From Akkermansiaceae bacterium (GTDB taxonomy: Bacteria; Verrucomicrobiota; Verrucomicrobiia; Verrucomicrobiales; DEV007): a stretch of DNA of 64,000 nt. Below, one piece after another: positions 8,523 to 19,000 of the stretch. Below the pieces are notes generated by a model that made no database searches, was not told where the DNA came from, and saw only the letters and a list, made by a program, of their open reading frames with translations. The translations under genes and the position numbers were made by a program. Within the stretch, counting starts at the first letter, position 1. Each line of letters opens with the position of its first letter. The stretch spans positions 39,417-103,416 of the forward strand of contig JACKQC010000021.1 of the NCBI GenBank assembly GCA_024233085.1, in the 5' to 3' direction.

Positions 8523-8665
8523 AACCTCAAAAGTTCAAGGATGAGACTAGCACACGGAGCCGGGATTGTGATGCGTTTTTTTGAGAAATTGTCCCGATGG
8601 GGCGGAACCGGAGAGTGAGACGATTCGGCGCCTCTTCGGGATTTCGGGAAAGAACCGGAAAAGGT

Positions 8666-10042
8666 TCATCCGCAAACGGCGTCAAACGCCTCCTCGAGCA
8701 CGTCGAGCCCCTCGGTGAGCTGGGACTCGTCGATGCACAGGGGCGGGCAGAGTTTCACGGTGCCGCCGCCGGTGCCGACCGGACCGAAGAGCATCAGGCC
8801 GCGCTCGACGGCGTGTTTGACGATGGCGAAGGCGGTGTCGTGATCGGGATCGAGGCTGCCGGCTTCGGGAACCATCTGCACGGCGCCGACCAGTCCGATG
8901 GCGGCGGCTCGACCCACCCGGGCCGGGTATTTCTTCTCGAAGTGCGCCATGCGGGCGGCGAGGACCCGCTCGAGGCGGGCGGCGTTGTCGATGAGGCCCC
9001 CCTCGACGATGGCCTTGATATTCGCCAGCGCGGCGGCACAACACACGGGATTTCCGGTGTGGGTGGAGGTCATCGACCCGGGCGGGAAATGATCCATCCA
9101 GTCCGAGTGCCCGATCACGGCACTGAGCGGGAGGCCGGAGCTGATGCCCTTGCCGCAGACGATCATGTCGGCCCGGACCTCGTAGTGCTCGAATCCCCAC
9201 ATTTTTCCGCAGCGGCCAAAACCGGCCTGCACTTCGTCAAAAACGAGAAGCGCCTCGTTCTGGTCGCAGAATTCGCGGAGGCGGCGCATGTAGTCGAGCG
9301 GCAGCAGCAGGGCGGTGCCACCCTGGTAGGTTTCGAGGCAGACGCCGGCGATCCGGGAGGGTTCCACGCCGCGGTCGGCGAGGGCCTTGAGAAACCCGTC
9401 GAAGCTGGTGTCCCGGCCACGAAAACCGTCGGGAATGGGGGCGTTGACCATGCAGGGGTCGTGATGGACGATCCAGTCCTTCAGCGCGGGGATGCCGCCG
9501 GCCATCTGAGCGCCGAGCGTGCGGCCGTGAAAGTCGCCGTGAAAGGTGACGATCACGTCCTTTTCCGGTCCGCCTTTCGGATGGGCGTGGGCGCGGGCGA
9601 TCTTGATGGCGCATTCGATCGCCTCGGAGCCCGTGGTGAGGAGGAAAACCTTGTCGAGGTAATCCGGCGCGCAGCGGTCGACGAGGTAGGCGACGAGATC
9701 GGCCCGCTCGCGGTTGGGAAAGCAATAGGTGTGGTGCAGGGGACGCTGGACGACTTCGGCGAGCGCGGCGGCGGCCTCCGGGCGTCCGTGACCGGCGTTG
9801 GTCACCAGCACACCGGAGGAGAAATCGAGCCACTTGTTCCCATGGCGGTCGAACACGTGGACGCCCTCCGCGTGGTCCCACACCACCAGCGGCTGTCCGC
9901 TCATGGAACGCGGCTCGCAGCGGCGCAGGATCTCGACGATCTCGCGGTCGTCGGGATGCGGGATGGGGGTGCGAATTTCCCGATTGGCGGTGGCGACCGG
10001 CGCGGGAAGGGTGACGGGTTCGAATTGGAAGGCGTGGCCCAT
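8666..10042 (-). CDS. Class III PLP-dependent aminotransferase
   Basis: A 458-residue cytosolic transaminase of the ornithine/GABA/beta-alanine-pyruvate group. Visible landmarks are DFSSGVLVTNAGHGRPE, LTTGSEAIECAIKIAR, FHGDFHGRTLGAQMAGG, LVFDEVQAGFGRCGKMWGFE and the PLP lysine in CGKGISSGLPLSAVIG, then TSTHTGNPVCCAAALAN. Length matches the family. The substrate cannot be chosen from motifs; GABA or beta-amino acids are plausible. Monocistronic as far as seen. Confidence 0.85.
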   Translation of the reverse strand: MGHAFQFEPVTLPAPVATANREIRTPIPHPDDREIVEILRRCEPRSMSGQPLVVWDHAEGVHVFDRHGNKWLDFSSGVLVTNAGHGRPEAAAALAEVVQRPLHHTYCFPNRERADLVAYLVDRCAPDYLDKVFLLTTGSEAIECAIKIARAHAHPKGGPEKDVIVTFHGDFHGRTLGAQMAGGIPALKDWIVHHDPCMVNAPIPDGFRGRDTSFDGFLKALADRGVEPSRIAGVCLETYQGGTALLLPLDYMRRLREFCDQNEALLVFDEVQAGFGRCGKMWGFEHYEVRADMIVCGKGISSGLPLSAVIGHSDWMDHFPPGSMTSTHTGNPVCCAAALANIKAIVEGGLIDNAARLERVLAARMAHFEKKYPARVGRAAAIGLVGAVQMVPEAGSLDPDHDTAFAIVKHAVERGLMLFGPVGTGGGTVKLCPPLCIDESQLTEGLDVLEEAFDAVCG

Positions 10043-10161
10043 GTTGGGAGCTGGAGGGTTGGGGACTGGAGATCGGGGTGAACGGGACTTAAGAGAAGCC
10101 GGAAAGTCCCGCCTTCAATGACGAAAATGGGAAATTCGTCCGGTTCCCGCCCGGGGAAGGA

Positions 10162-11601
10162 TCATTCGAACTCGGCCTCGAGAGCGTCGAGGTATTTCGA
10201 CACGCGGTCGTCGCGGGCGGGATGACGCTCGCGATCGAATTTTTCGCGCAGTTCGCGGTATTGGCGATAGGTCTGGCTCTTTCCGGCGGCCCCGGTGGCT
10301 TCGTAGTAGTTGAGGTAATCCTCGACCCGCCTGGCGGTGAGGCGGACGCCTTCGCGCGCCTGGTCGATGGATTTCAGCTCGTCGCGGAGGCCGAACTTCT
10401 TTCCGGCGACCAGTTGTTGCACCGCCCGCTGGTAACGCAGAAGCACCGTGCGATAGAGCGGGTGGCAGCGTTGCCCGAGCGAGCGGAGACGGGCGTCGCA
10501 TTGCTCGAGGGCGGCTTCGCACCCGTCCCGGCCGAGAAATTCGTCGTAATCGTGCAGGCGACCGGCAAAGGCGCCATCGGGTTTCAGATGCGGAAGAAAT
10601 TTGAGAAGGCCTCCCTTCGCCCGGGGCGCGGCGGGGGTGAGCCGGATGGCCAATGCCTCCTCGAGGAGGGTTTCGGTCTGTTCCACCGAGAGGAATTCCA
10701 TGGCCTGCATCTGCCCCATCTGGGCGATCTGGAGCGACCACCACTTTTCCAGGGCGTCGCTGCTTTCGCGCAAGCTCGGAAAGTTCTGCCGGAGAAGCGG
10801 CCCGATGTCGCCGCCCGGGACCGTGGCGAGCTGCGACAGGGTCTGGCGAAAATATTCGGGACCGCGCTCGTCTTGCTGGTCGAGGAGGGCGGCCACCAGC
10901 GCGGCGGCCGAAGCCCCGTAAACCTGGGTCGACACGGGATCGAGCGCGGCCGGATCGGTGGTCAGAATGCGATCGATCGACAGCACCTGGCGGCTCTTGA
11001 CGATGCCGGCGTAGAGATCGGAGGGACGGCCGTCGCGGCGGTATTTCAGATATTGCTCGAAACCGTGGACCAGCCATTCGGGAACGGCGATGCGCTCGCC
11101 GGGGAAGGCGTCCGGCTCCGCGGCATAGGGCCGCAACATGCGCTCGTAAAGCAGCAGGCGGATCAGCTCTCGCGTGATTTCGTCGTAGGACATGTCGCCA
11201 TGCATCCGCACCGCGAGCCGGAGCGAAAAACCCGTCGGCAGCAGCTCGATCGGGTAGGGCAGGGCGGTGCGCTTGTCCTCCGCGAACTCGTCGACCCCGC
11301 CCTTCACCTCGATGGCGATCGGCGTGCTCCACGGCTCGCGGTCGTGCAGCACCGCCCGCAGTCCCTCGTCCACCGAATCGGCGAAATGCAGAAAGGCGGC
11401 GCGCGTCTTGGGATCGGGCGCCTCGACGTGTATCTGCTTGGTCTGGCCCGGAGCGATTGGCGGCGCCGCGCCGTCGGGGGCCGGCCCCTCAAGCGGGGAG
11501 GATTGCCCGGAGACCGGCATCGGCGACGAAACCATCGCGCCCCAGGCGATCGCCACCGCCGGGAAACAGGCTCGCCACGCCGCCACTGTGCCAAATCCCA
11601 T
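10162..11601 (-). CDS. Exported peptidase MA-like protein with an altered zinc motif
   Basis: A protein of 479 residues with a signal peptide ending near PMPVSGQ and a short Pro/Gly linker. Residues 110-200 have the layout of peptidase MA-like gluzincins: a helix SYDEITRELIRLLLYERML followed about 30 residues later by VPEWLVHGFEQYLKYR. In active members the helix carries HExxH; here the aligned segment reads RELIR, so the zinc ligands seem lost. The C-terminal half is helical and Arg-rich, without a recognised domain. I chose the ATG at 11599-11601 over a GTG two codons upstream. A role as an inactive, binding-only relative is inference. Confidence 0.55.
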   Translation of the reverse strand: MGFGTVAAWRACFPAVAIAWGAMVSSPMPVSGQSSPLEGPAPDGAAPPIAPGQTKQIHVEAPDPKTRAAFLHFADSVDEGLRAVLHDREPWSTPIAIEVKGGVDEFAEDKRTALPYPIELLPTGFSLRLAVRMHGDMSYDEITRELIRLLLYERMLRPYAAEPDAFPGERIAVPEWLVHGFEQYLKYRRDGRPSDLYAGIVKSRQVLSIDRILTTDPAALDPVSTQVYGASAAALVAALLDQQDERGPEYFRQTLSQLATVPGGDIGPLLRQNFPSLRESSDALEKWWSLQIAQMGQMQAMEFLSVEQTETLLEEALAIRLTPAAPRAKGGLLKFLPHLKPDGAFAGRLHDYDEFLGRDGCEAALEQCDARLRSLGQRCHPLYRTVLLRYQRAVQQLVAGKKFGLRDELKSIDQAREGVRLTARRVEDYLNYYEATGAAGKSQTYRQYRELREKFDRERHPARDDRVSKYLDALEAEFE

Positions 11602-11705
11602 TCTCACCGGCGGAGACTATACCCGTGGCCCCCGAGGATTGCCGAGAAAATCCAGCCACCAGGGTCGCCGCGCCATTCCGGGAGAGATCGGAAAGGCAAA
11701 CCCTT

Positions 11706-13109
11706 TCAATGAAACCGCATGGAATAGAGATCGGCGTTTTGGAGCGTGAACCGCAGATGAACCGGTTTCCCCGCCTGGGCCGCGATCGGCTCGCCGTTGT
11801 CCCATTTCACCGTCGCCTTGACCGAATCGCCGGTCAGCGGCTCGGATTTCGCCAGAGTGGCGCCCTTGGGATCGAGCAGTTCCACCGACACCGAGCCGCC
11901 CTCGCGCGCCGCGTAGTTCAGCGTCAGGTGATTTCCCCGGTAGGCGACCGCCTTGGTCAGCACCTCGCCGGGCTCGCCCGCCGCCCGGAGCGAGACAAAA
12001 CCATCGAGCCGGTAGACGAAGCGCCTCACCCGACCGGGCACCGGGCCGTAGTAGGCCTCGGTGGCGTAGACGGAGATTTCGTCCGGTTTTCCGGGGAGCT
12101 GGACCATGCCCCAGGTCATGTAGTTGGAGCGGTTTCCCCGGCGGTCTTCCGGCGCGTCCTCGGGGATGACCGGTTCGTTGTAGCGAAGGAATTCCACCCC
12201 GTCGCGGCTGATCATGAAAATCGGCTCCACCCGCTGGCCCTCGTCCGGCAGGTAACGGGTCGGAAAACCGAGATACACATGCGGCGCGCGGAAGTAGGGG
12301 CGAATCGCGTTGGTGTAGAGATGCTGGGCCGGCGTGCCCTCGGGATAGGTGAGATCGGCCTGGTTTTCCCAGGTCAGGAAGTCCTTCGACGTCGCCGTGC
12401 GAATGGCGCGCACCTTGTTGGTGAAAATCCGCCAGTAGGCCCGGTATTCGCCCCGCGCGCCGTCCCAGAAGGCCAGGTTCTGCGAGTCGAAAGCGCCGTC
12501 CGTGATGATCGGCTCGCTCCGGACCTGGGTCCAGCGGACGCCGTCGGGCGACTTGAAATAGAACAGCCCCTTGCCGACTCCGCCGCCGCTGCCGATGGCC
12601 TTGTAGCGCGCGTCGGCGGCGCAGTCGGGATTGTCGTCCCGAAAAGCCGTGAAATTGTGGCCGCCCGCGCCGTTCCAAACGATGTTGTTGTCCTTCGAGC
12701 CCTCCCATTCGAAAAGGCCGAGCTTCGGCTTCTCGAAGCGCAAACCGTCCGCGCTCTCGGCGTAGCAGGTCGTCTCGCGGTGCAGCGTTTTGCCGGGGTT
12801 ATTCGGGTCGTGCCGCCAGCCGCGGTAGATCATCCGGATCCGGTCGCCATCCTGGAAAATGGTGTAGTAGCCCGAGGTGTTGCCCTCCCAGGACGCGTCG
12901 GCGGTCAGCACCACGTCCCGCGGTTCGGGCCGGTGAAGATGAAAAGAAACCCCGTCAGCCTTTTCCTCGATCAAAAAATCGTCCGCGAACAACTCGAGAC
13001 GGTCGCCGAGCGCGATCGGTTCGCCGGCGGCGGCGAGAAAGGGTATCGCCAGCAGGGACGGCAGGGCGAGGATTGCCGGAAGGCGGCGGGGGTGGAAACG
13101 GCTGTTCAT
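11706..13109 (-). CDS. Exported glycoside hydrolase-like beta-propeller protein (GH32/43-type fold)
   Basis: A 467-residue protein with a signal peptide (RRLPAILALPSLLAIPFLAAAG). The mature sequence begins with LGDRLELFADDFLIE and shows repeated propeller strands: GYYTIFQDGDRIRMIYRGW, CYAESADGLRFEKPKLGLFE, YFKSPDGVRWTQV, FWDGARGEYRAYWR, MISRDGVEFLRY. Such sequences in Planctomycetes and Verrucomicrobia are placed near GH32/GH43/GH130 five-bladed propellers, with few characterised. A C-terminal beta-sandwich follows (about residue 370 on). Presumed to act outside the cytoplasm on a polysaccharide; substrate unknown. It lies downstream of trmD on the same strand, separated by a palindrome. Confidence 0.65.
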   Translation of the reverse strand: MNSRFHPRRLPAILALPSLLAIPFLAAAGEPIALGDRLELFADDFLIEEKADGVSFHLHRPEPRDVVLTADASWEGNTSGYYTIFQDGDRIRMIYRGWRHDPNNPGKTLHRETTCYAESADGLRFEKPKLGLFEWEGSKDNNIVWNGAGGHNFTAFRDDNPDCAADARYKAIGSGGGVGKGLFYFKSPDGVRWTQVRSEPIITDGAFDSQNLAFWDGARGEYRAYWRIFTNKVRAIRTATSKDFLTWENQADLTYPEGTPAQHLYTNAIRPYFRAPHVYLGFPTRYLPDEGQRVEPIFMISRDGVEFLRYNEPVIPEDAPEDRRGNRSNYMTWGMVQLPGKPDEISVYATEAYYGPVPGRVRRFVYRLDGFVSLRAAGEPGEVLTKAVAYRGNHLTLNYAAREGGSVSVELLDPKGATLAKSEPLTGDSVKATVKWDNGEPIAAQAGKPVHLRFTLQNADLYSMRFH

Positions 13110-13184
13110 GAGGGGGATCATAGGCAAAGCGACCGCGGATCGTCAATCCGCGATGGCGGGACACACGCTCCGAGCGCGAAACCG

Positions 13185-13225
13185 GACCCAACAGGGTTAG
13201 GTCGGTGAGTCAACCCTGTCGGGTC
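13185..13225. repeat. 41-bp nested palindrome, copy 2
   Basis: Same 19-3-19 layout. On the minus strand it encodes the end of TrmD (Thr-Arg-Gln-Gly-stop). The right arm carries a T-to-C change that still allows G-U pairing in RNA. Confidence 0.9.
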
Positions 13226-13926
13226 GGCGGCTTTTCGGCCAGCAAATCGGGCCGGATCGCGCGGGTGCGCTCGAGGGCCTTTTCCCGTCTCCAGGCCTCG
13301 ATGCGCGCGTGGTGTCCGGAAAGCAGAACCTCCGGGACGGCCATCCCCTCGAACTCGGCCGGACGCGTGTAGTGCGGCGCTTCCAGCAAGGGAGGGCCGC
13401 CCTCCGCCGGCTCCGAAAAAGACTCGACTTCGGACGACGCGTCGTCGCCCAACACCCCGGGCAACAGGCGCACGATGGCGTCGGTGACGACGGCGGCGGC
13501 GAGGGAGCCGTTGGTCAGCACGTAGTCGCCGATCGAGATTTCCTCGTCCGCCAGCGCCTCGACGACGCGATGATCGACGCCCTCGTAATGCCCGCAGAGG
13601 AGGATCAGGTGTTCCTCCCGGGAGAGCCTCCGGGCATCCTCCTGGCGGAAGGGACGGCCCTGCGGCGTCATCAGCAGCACGCGGGCGCCGGGGGAGTCGC
13701 GTTTCAGGTCGCGAACGGCCTCGAAGAAGGGTTGCGGCTTCATCACCATGCCCGGCCCCCCGCCATAGGGCACGTCGTCGACCTGACGATGGCGGTCGTG
13801 GGTCCAGTCGCGCAGATCGTGGGCCGCGATCTCGACGAGCCCGTTCTCCCGCGCGCGCCCGACGATGCTCTCGCTCAGCGGAGCGAGGCAGAGACGCGGA
13901 AATATCGTGACCAGATCGATCTTCAT
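13210..13926 (-). CDS. trmD: tRNA (guanine-37-N1)-methyltransferase
   Basis: TrmD methylates G37 of tRNAs reading CNN codons, using S-adenosylmethionine, and prevents +1 frameshifting. The protein is 238 residues, near the family norm. Motifs include MKIDLVTIFPRL at the N-terminus, VPYGGGPGMVMKPQPFFEA, LLCGHYEGVDHRVVE and the knot region EISIGDYVLTNG, then PHYTRPAEFEG and HHARIEAWRR near the C-terminus. The ATG at 13924-13926 gives the canonical start. Usual partners rpsP, rimM and rplS are not beside it here. The last residues are supplied by the palindrome. Confidence 0.95.
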   Translation of the reverse strand: MKIDLVTIFPRLCLAPLSESIVGRARENGLVEIAAHDLRDWTHDRHRQVDDVPYGGGPGMVMKPQPFFEAVRDLKRDSPGARVLLMTPQGRPFRQEDARRLSREEHLILLCGHYEGVDHRVVEALADEEISIGDYVLTNGSLAAAVVTDAIVRLLPGVLGDDASSEVESFSEPAEGGPPLLEAPHYTRPAEFEGMAVPEVLLSGHHARIEAWRREKALERTRAIRPDLLAEKPPTRQG

Positions 13927-14049
13927 CGGGCGGTTGCGACCACGTTCGGGCATTCGAGGGCAAATTCAATTCCGCCGGCAAGGTTCGCGCGGGTGGCGAA
14001 TCGGCGTTGAAAAACCGCGGGAATCGCTGATGCTTGACGCGAGTTAGCC

Positions 14050-15261
14050 ATGAAAACGCACGCATTCAATTCGCGGCGGCGGCGGGAGTTTCCCGCGCTA
14101 TCCCCGCGGGGAATCGCCCGTGTCGCCGGCTTTTCAGTCGCGATGGCGATCGGGATTTTCTCCGCCCCGCTGACTTCCGCCCAGGAGGCGGTCGCGCCTG
14201 TCGACGAACTCGCCGTCAAGGAACAGATCAATCGCTCCCGCGCCGAGGCCGAACGCCAGCGCGCCCTGGCGGAGGCGCGGGAACTCCGCGAAGCCAAGCA
14301 GCGCGCCGGCATGGTGTCGGGCGGGACGGCGCCCAGAGGCTACACCCGGGAGCAAATCGCGGCGTGGCGGGACCTTCAGAGCAACATCAAGGTGTCCGAA
14401 AAACCGGACACTCCCGCCTCCGCCCCCATTCAAAACGCCACGACTCCGCCTCCACCGCCCCCCGCGCCGGACCCGAACCGGATTCCGCCCCCTCCCATGC
14501 CCGCGGCCGCGCCGGGACCGCTTCCGCCGTCGGGCGACGATTTTCTGGGACCGGGAGAATCGATCACATCCGCCGCCGCGCCGATCCTCCCCCCGGCTCC
14601 GGCGGCCACGGAATCCGCGCCGATCGCCCCGATCGACGCCCCGGTGGCCGAATCCGCTCCGGCCATCGAGACCTCCCCGGCCGTGGTCGCCGTCGAGGAA
14701 CCGAAAAAGAAAGGTTTTCTGGGTAACCTGATCGGCCGCATCGTTCCCGGTGGCGGCGATTCGGAGGGACGCGAACGCGAAAAAGGCGGCGGTGGCGGCT
14801 TGTTTGGCCGGAAAAAAGACCGCCAATCGCCGGCGCCGGCTCCCGCCATCGGGTCGGCCGAGGTGATTCCGCCACCGGACATTCCGGCGGAAATGCTGAT
14901 CCGCGACACGCCGCCGCCTCCCGGCGTTGCTCCCGACACCTCCCAGTCCGCCGCGATTCCTCCGATGTCTCCGTCGCCTCCCGCGCCGGCGGTGGCGACG
15001 ACAGGCGGACCGGTGGAGGCGGGGAGCGCGTCCTTTGTGATCGTCAACGCGGAAGGCGGGGCGCTTTTTCGTGTCCAGGGAGGTACCGAGACCGCGAATC
15101 TGCCGGCCGGGACGGTCATGCGCGCCGCGGCCCGGCATGGGGCGAGCCTCGAGGTCGAGCTTGCGAACGGCCGGCGGGGATTTGTCGAGGCGCGGATGGT
15201 TCGCGAGGCGCGGTTCGACGAGGCGGTCGGCTTTTACGCCGAAGGCGGCGGCCAACCGTGA
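14050..15261 (+). CDS. Exported Pro/Ala-rich protein with a C-terminal SH3-like domain
   Basis: A 403-residue protein. A signal peptide occupies residues 1-45 (FSVAMAIGIFSAPLTSAQ), followed by a charged helical stretch rich in Glu, Arg and Ala (KEQINRSRAEAERQRALAEA), then about 200 residues of low-complexity Pro/Ala sequence with a basic Gly-rich patch (EPKKKGFLGNLIGRIVPGGG). The last 75 residues look like a bacterial SH3 fold: VIVNAEGGALFRVQGG, NLPAGTVMRAAARHGASLEV, NGRRGFVEARMV. Probably a periplasmic or envelope scaffold; no enzyme motifs. Divergent from trmD, convergent with the next gene. Confidence 0.6.
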   Translation: MKTHAFNSRRRREFPALSPRGIARVAGFSVAMAIGIFSAPLTSAQEAVAPVDELAVKEQINRSRAEAERQRALAEARELREAKQRAGMVSGGTAPRGYTREQIAAWRDLQSNIKVSEKPDTPASAPIQNATTPPPPPPAPDPNRIPPPPMPAAAPGPLPPSGDDFLGPGESITSAAAPILPPAPAATESAPIAPIDAPVAESAPAIETSPAVVAVEEPKKKGFLGNLIGRIVPGGGDSEGREREKGGGGGLFGRKKDRQSPAPAPAIGSAEVIPPPDIPAEMLIRDTPPPPGVAPDTSQSAAIPPMSPSPPAPAVATTGGPVEAGSASFVIVNAEGGALFRVQGGTETANLPAGTVMRAAARHGASLEVELANGRRGFVEARMVREARFDEAVGFYAEGGGQP

Positions 15262-15268
15262 CGCGGGG

Positions 15269-15904
15269 TCAATCCCGGGCGCATCGGGCGGCCGCCCGGA
15301 TGACCACTCCGGCGATGACACAGCCGACGAGGTTCGACACGAGATCCCAGCCCGTGTTTTCGTAGCCGCCGACGTTGGTGTTCGGCAGCGACAGGGTGGC
15401 GAAAAATTCGATGACCTCGTTGAGCGCGCCGAAGCCCATCCCGGCGGCGCCGCACAACACGAGCAGGCCAAAGGTCGGGCGCGGAGGGACTCCGGAGGGA
15501 TCGCGCAGGGTGGTGCGGAGGATATGCCAGCACATCCAGGTCGTGATGCCGAAGCCGTAGGCGTGGACGACTTGATCGTATTTCAGACGGTTCGGGATCA
15601 GCCACCAACTGTAAAGCACCCGCTGATCCCCGTTGAAAGGCACGCCCTCGGGCAGCGGCACCAGGCCTCCCGCCATGTGCAGCAGGCCCCAGATCGTCAA
15701 TCCCCACAAAATGCCGCCGGTCAGGGCCACCCGGCGATGCACGTGGAGGATCGCGCCGATCAGGATCAGCATGACGACGATGTAGAAAACGAACTCGCCG
15801 TTTCCCCGCAGGCTCGAAACGATCGCGGAGATGGCCAGATAGGCCGAGGTGAAAAGGCCCAGCGCCATCAGGCGGGGCGCGGCGGCGGGGGACGGTTCGT
15901 TCAT
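15269..15904 (-). CDS. DUF2238/YjdF-like polytopic membrane protein
   Basis: A 211-residue protein with about six hydrophobic segments (LGLFTSAYLAISAIV, FVFYIVVMLILIGAILHV, ALTGGILWGLTIWGLLHMAG and others). The second half has the polar in-membrane pattern of DUF2238: KYDQVVHAYGFGITTWMCWH and FGALNEVIEFFATLSLPNTN, then GGYENTGWDLVSNLVGCVIA. Function of the family is unknown. The ATG at 15902-15904 was chosen; the longer frame upstream is not membrane-like and overlaps the region before the next gene. Its 3' end is 7 bp from the convergent SH3-like gene. Confidence 0.65.
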   Translation of the reverse strand: MNEPSPAAAPRLMALGLFTSAYLAISAIVSSLRGNGEFVFYIVVMLILIGAILHVHRRVALTGGILWGLTIWGLLHMAGGLVPLPEGVPFNGDQRVLYSWWLIPNRLKYDQVVHAYGFGITTWMCWHILRTTLRDPSGVPPRPTFGLLVLCGAAGMGFGALNEVIEFFATLSLPNTNVGGYENTGWDLVSNLVGCVIAGVVIRAAARCARD

Positions 15905-16052
15905 GCCGGGTGACGGCCACAGTACCGGGATTTTCGCCGAATGTCGAACGGGTGCGCGCTCGAAATTGGCGGGAACGCGCGATGGCCGATCGGACGGTGT
16001 CCCGGGAGAATCGGTCGCGTTCGCCTCCGGCAACCTTCTTTCCGAACTCGCC

Positions 16053-19000
16053 ATGAATCCGCCCGTGCTCTCCCGAAGCTTCGCCCTCGCCGCCGCCGCC
16101 GCGCTGATCCTGACTCCCTTGTCGGGCCAGGAGAAAAAGGATCCGGTTCAGGCCCGGGAGCGCCCGGTCACGTCGGCGGGAACGCACGTGCCGGTTCCGC
16201 TGGGGCCGGCGGCCAACGACGGGAGCGGGCTGGCGTTTCCGGACCGCTTCGTCACCGTCGGCGGCATTCCTTTCGACCTCACCGGAGACTCCGGGGCGGA
16301 CAATCTTTTTCTTCACGAAGCCTGCTGGCCAAAATGGAGCGAGGATCCGAGCCGCTACTACGCGGACTACGATTCAGCGCCCGCGACGCCGGGCGATCCG
16401 CTGCGTCCGTTTTTCCGGGTCCCGGTGACCGACTACCAGGCGGTGTATCTGCTGGCGACGGCCGAGGACGACGAGGCGTTTTCGCAAACGGTAAGTCTGC
16501 GGATCGGCGCCTTCGACGGGCCGCGGCGCACGACGATTCACGATTTTTCCGCCGAGGTTCCCCGTCGGCACGGTCGTCGAACCGCGCAGACGGTCCTCGA
16601 AATACCCGCGGGCGGGGAGGCCGGGAAACTGTATCTGGTGCGTGTCCCCCTGGGAAAGGCGATCGCGCAGGACTTTGCCTCGGAATGGGCGCTCGATGTC
16701 GAGGTGACCAAGGAACTGCGACTGGCGGTCCGGCGGCCGGATCCGAACCGCTATCTCATTCGTCCGCTGGGCCCGCCGAGCGGCGTTCACATCCACGGGA
16801 TCACCTTCGCCCGCAGCGAGGTGCAGATGCGGGTGACGAGCGCCGAAAAGGGCCACGTTTTCAACCAGCCGGCGGTGCCGACCTTCCATGTTTCACTGGA
16901 AAACGTGGAGCGGCGCAAGATTCCCCTCGTCATCGAGGCGGAGGCGACCGATGCGCGCGGAGAAAAAACGGTCGTGATCTCGGACGAACTGGTGCTCGAT
17001 CCCTATCGCCGCCTGGAGCGGGACCTCTCGCTGCCGGTGCCGAATCGGGGGTGGCACCGGTTGACGGTCAGCCTCAAGCGTGGGCGGACCGTGCTGCTTC
17101 GGCGCGAGACGAGCTTCGCGGTGTTGCCGCCCGACACGCGACGGCATCGCGAGACTTCGCCCTTCGGCACCTGGGATTTCGGAGGGGCGCACTTCACGGC
17201 CCGCGAGGCGGACGATGTCGGTCCCCTGTATGCGAAAGCGGGGCTGCGATACGGGATGTTCCCGTTTTCCGCCGAAGAACGGAGGCGCCACGGCGTGCTC
17301 GCCGGAAATGAGCCGAGATCGGCCGATCTGCTGGCCGGAAAGCTGGAGGAGGATCCGGACTTTCCGCAAAACGTGCTGATCTTTCACGAAAACGCGATCT
17401 CGGGCCCCCACATCATGCGGACGCCGGACGTTTTCACCGGGCGCGGACCCTACGCCTTCGACGAGAAGGAAAAGGAGAAATTCGACCAACTGTGGGAGGA
17501 GGCGCACGCCGCGGCCCGCGAGGTTCGGGAGCGCTTTCCGGACGCGAAGATCAAGTTCGGCAACGGGAACCCCCACCTGCTCGAGGAGTTCCTGCGGCGA
17601 AAATTTCCCAAGGAATTGTTCGACGCCCGAGGCAACGAGGCGGGCTCCTTCATGCGCCCGCCGGAGACCCAGCCGCTCGACTTCGTCTCCAACAACGCGG
17701 GATTGTGGATGGACCGGCAGATTCTCGACCATTACGGATACGCCGACAAACCCGTCTGGCAGTGCTACGAGATCACCTACCCGAGCACCAATCCCGGAAA
17801 TCTCTCGGAGCGGACCCAGGCGGCTTATTTGGTGCGCCACGCGATGCACTCCCTCGCCTGGGGCGTCCCGGTCATCCGGCAGGGCTGCATCTGCGATGTG
17901 GGGAATTCGTACTATTACAGCAACTGGGGCGCGACCGGCTTTTGCCACGCGTTTCCGGAACTCAATCCCAAGCCGGCCTACGTCGCCATCGCCACCCTGA
18001 CCTGGCAGCTCGACGGCGCGGCCCACACCCGGACGCTCGACACCGGTTCGCCCACGACCTACGCGATGGAGTTCAAAAAGGCCGGCGACGAGGGCTTTGT
18101 CACCGTGCTGTGGACAATCCGCGGGCGGCGGAGCGCGCGGCTCGACTGCCCGGGCGGCATCGCCGGCGCGGTCGATCTGGCGGGGAACGCGACATCCGCG
18201 GAACCGACGCTTCTTCTTTCGCCGGAACCGGTCTTTGTCAGCACGCCGAAACCCGTCACGGCGATCGCCCTCGACCCGGCGGAGTATGCGCCGATGCCCC
18301 AAGGAAAGGCGTCGAAACTTTCGAGCCTCTCCCGCCTGGCGGAGTGGGAACTTGAGGCGGATCGCGATGCGGTGCTGGAAAACCACAACTTCGAAAATCC
18401 GCGCCGGAAAGGCGGTCTCGACCTGGCCGAAACGGCCGAGTTCGAGGGCGAAAAGGCGGTCCTGTCCGTGTCCCCGGTTTTTCCCGGGGAAGGTTCCGCC
18501 CACTTGCCCATCTATGCCGCGCTGAAGTCGAAGAAGCCCGAAGGCATTCCCGTTCCGGGCGAGCCGACGGAGATTGGTCTCAAAATCAACGGAAACGGCG
18601 GCTGGGGACGGGTGATTTTCGAGATGACGGACGCCTCGGGACAGGTCTGGACATCGATCGGCGCCGCGCAGGCGGGGGATCCGCCGAGGTGGATGGAGGA
18701 CTGGATGAGCCCGGAGGAACTGGCGCGGATGGGCGCCGTCTCGGTCGGAGACTGGAACACCAACGATTCCTGGCAGCGCAGCCGGATCAACTTCGAAGGA
18801 TGGCGTTTCCTGCGTTTTCCGCTTCCCGGCAACTATCCCGGCGAGGGATATCACTGGCCCTACTCGAGCCAATGGCGCCACACCGGGGACGGAGTCGTGC
18901 ATTATCCGCTGAGTTTCCGGCGGCTGGTGTTCGAGTTTCCGGAGAAAATACTCCACGGCACCGAGACACGGACCGTGCCGCGCCGGGAGATTTACCTGAA

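Noticed and set aside
14400..15000. Pro-rich segment as a collagen-like or repeat array
   Set aside because: There is no regular period; it is low-complexity linker sequence.
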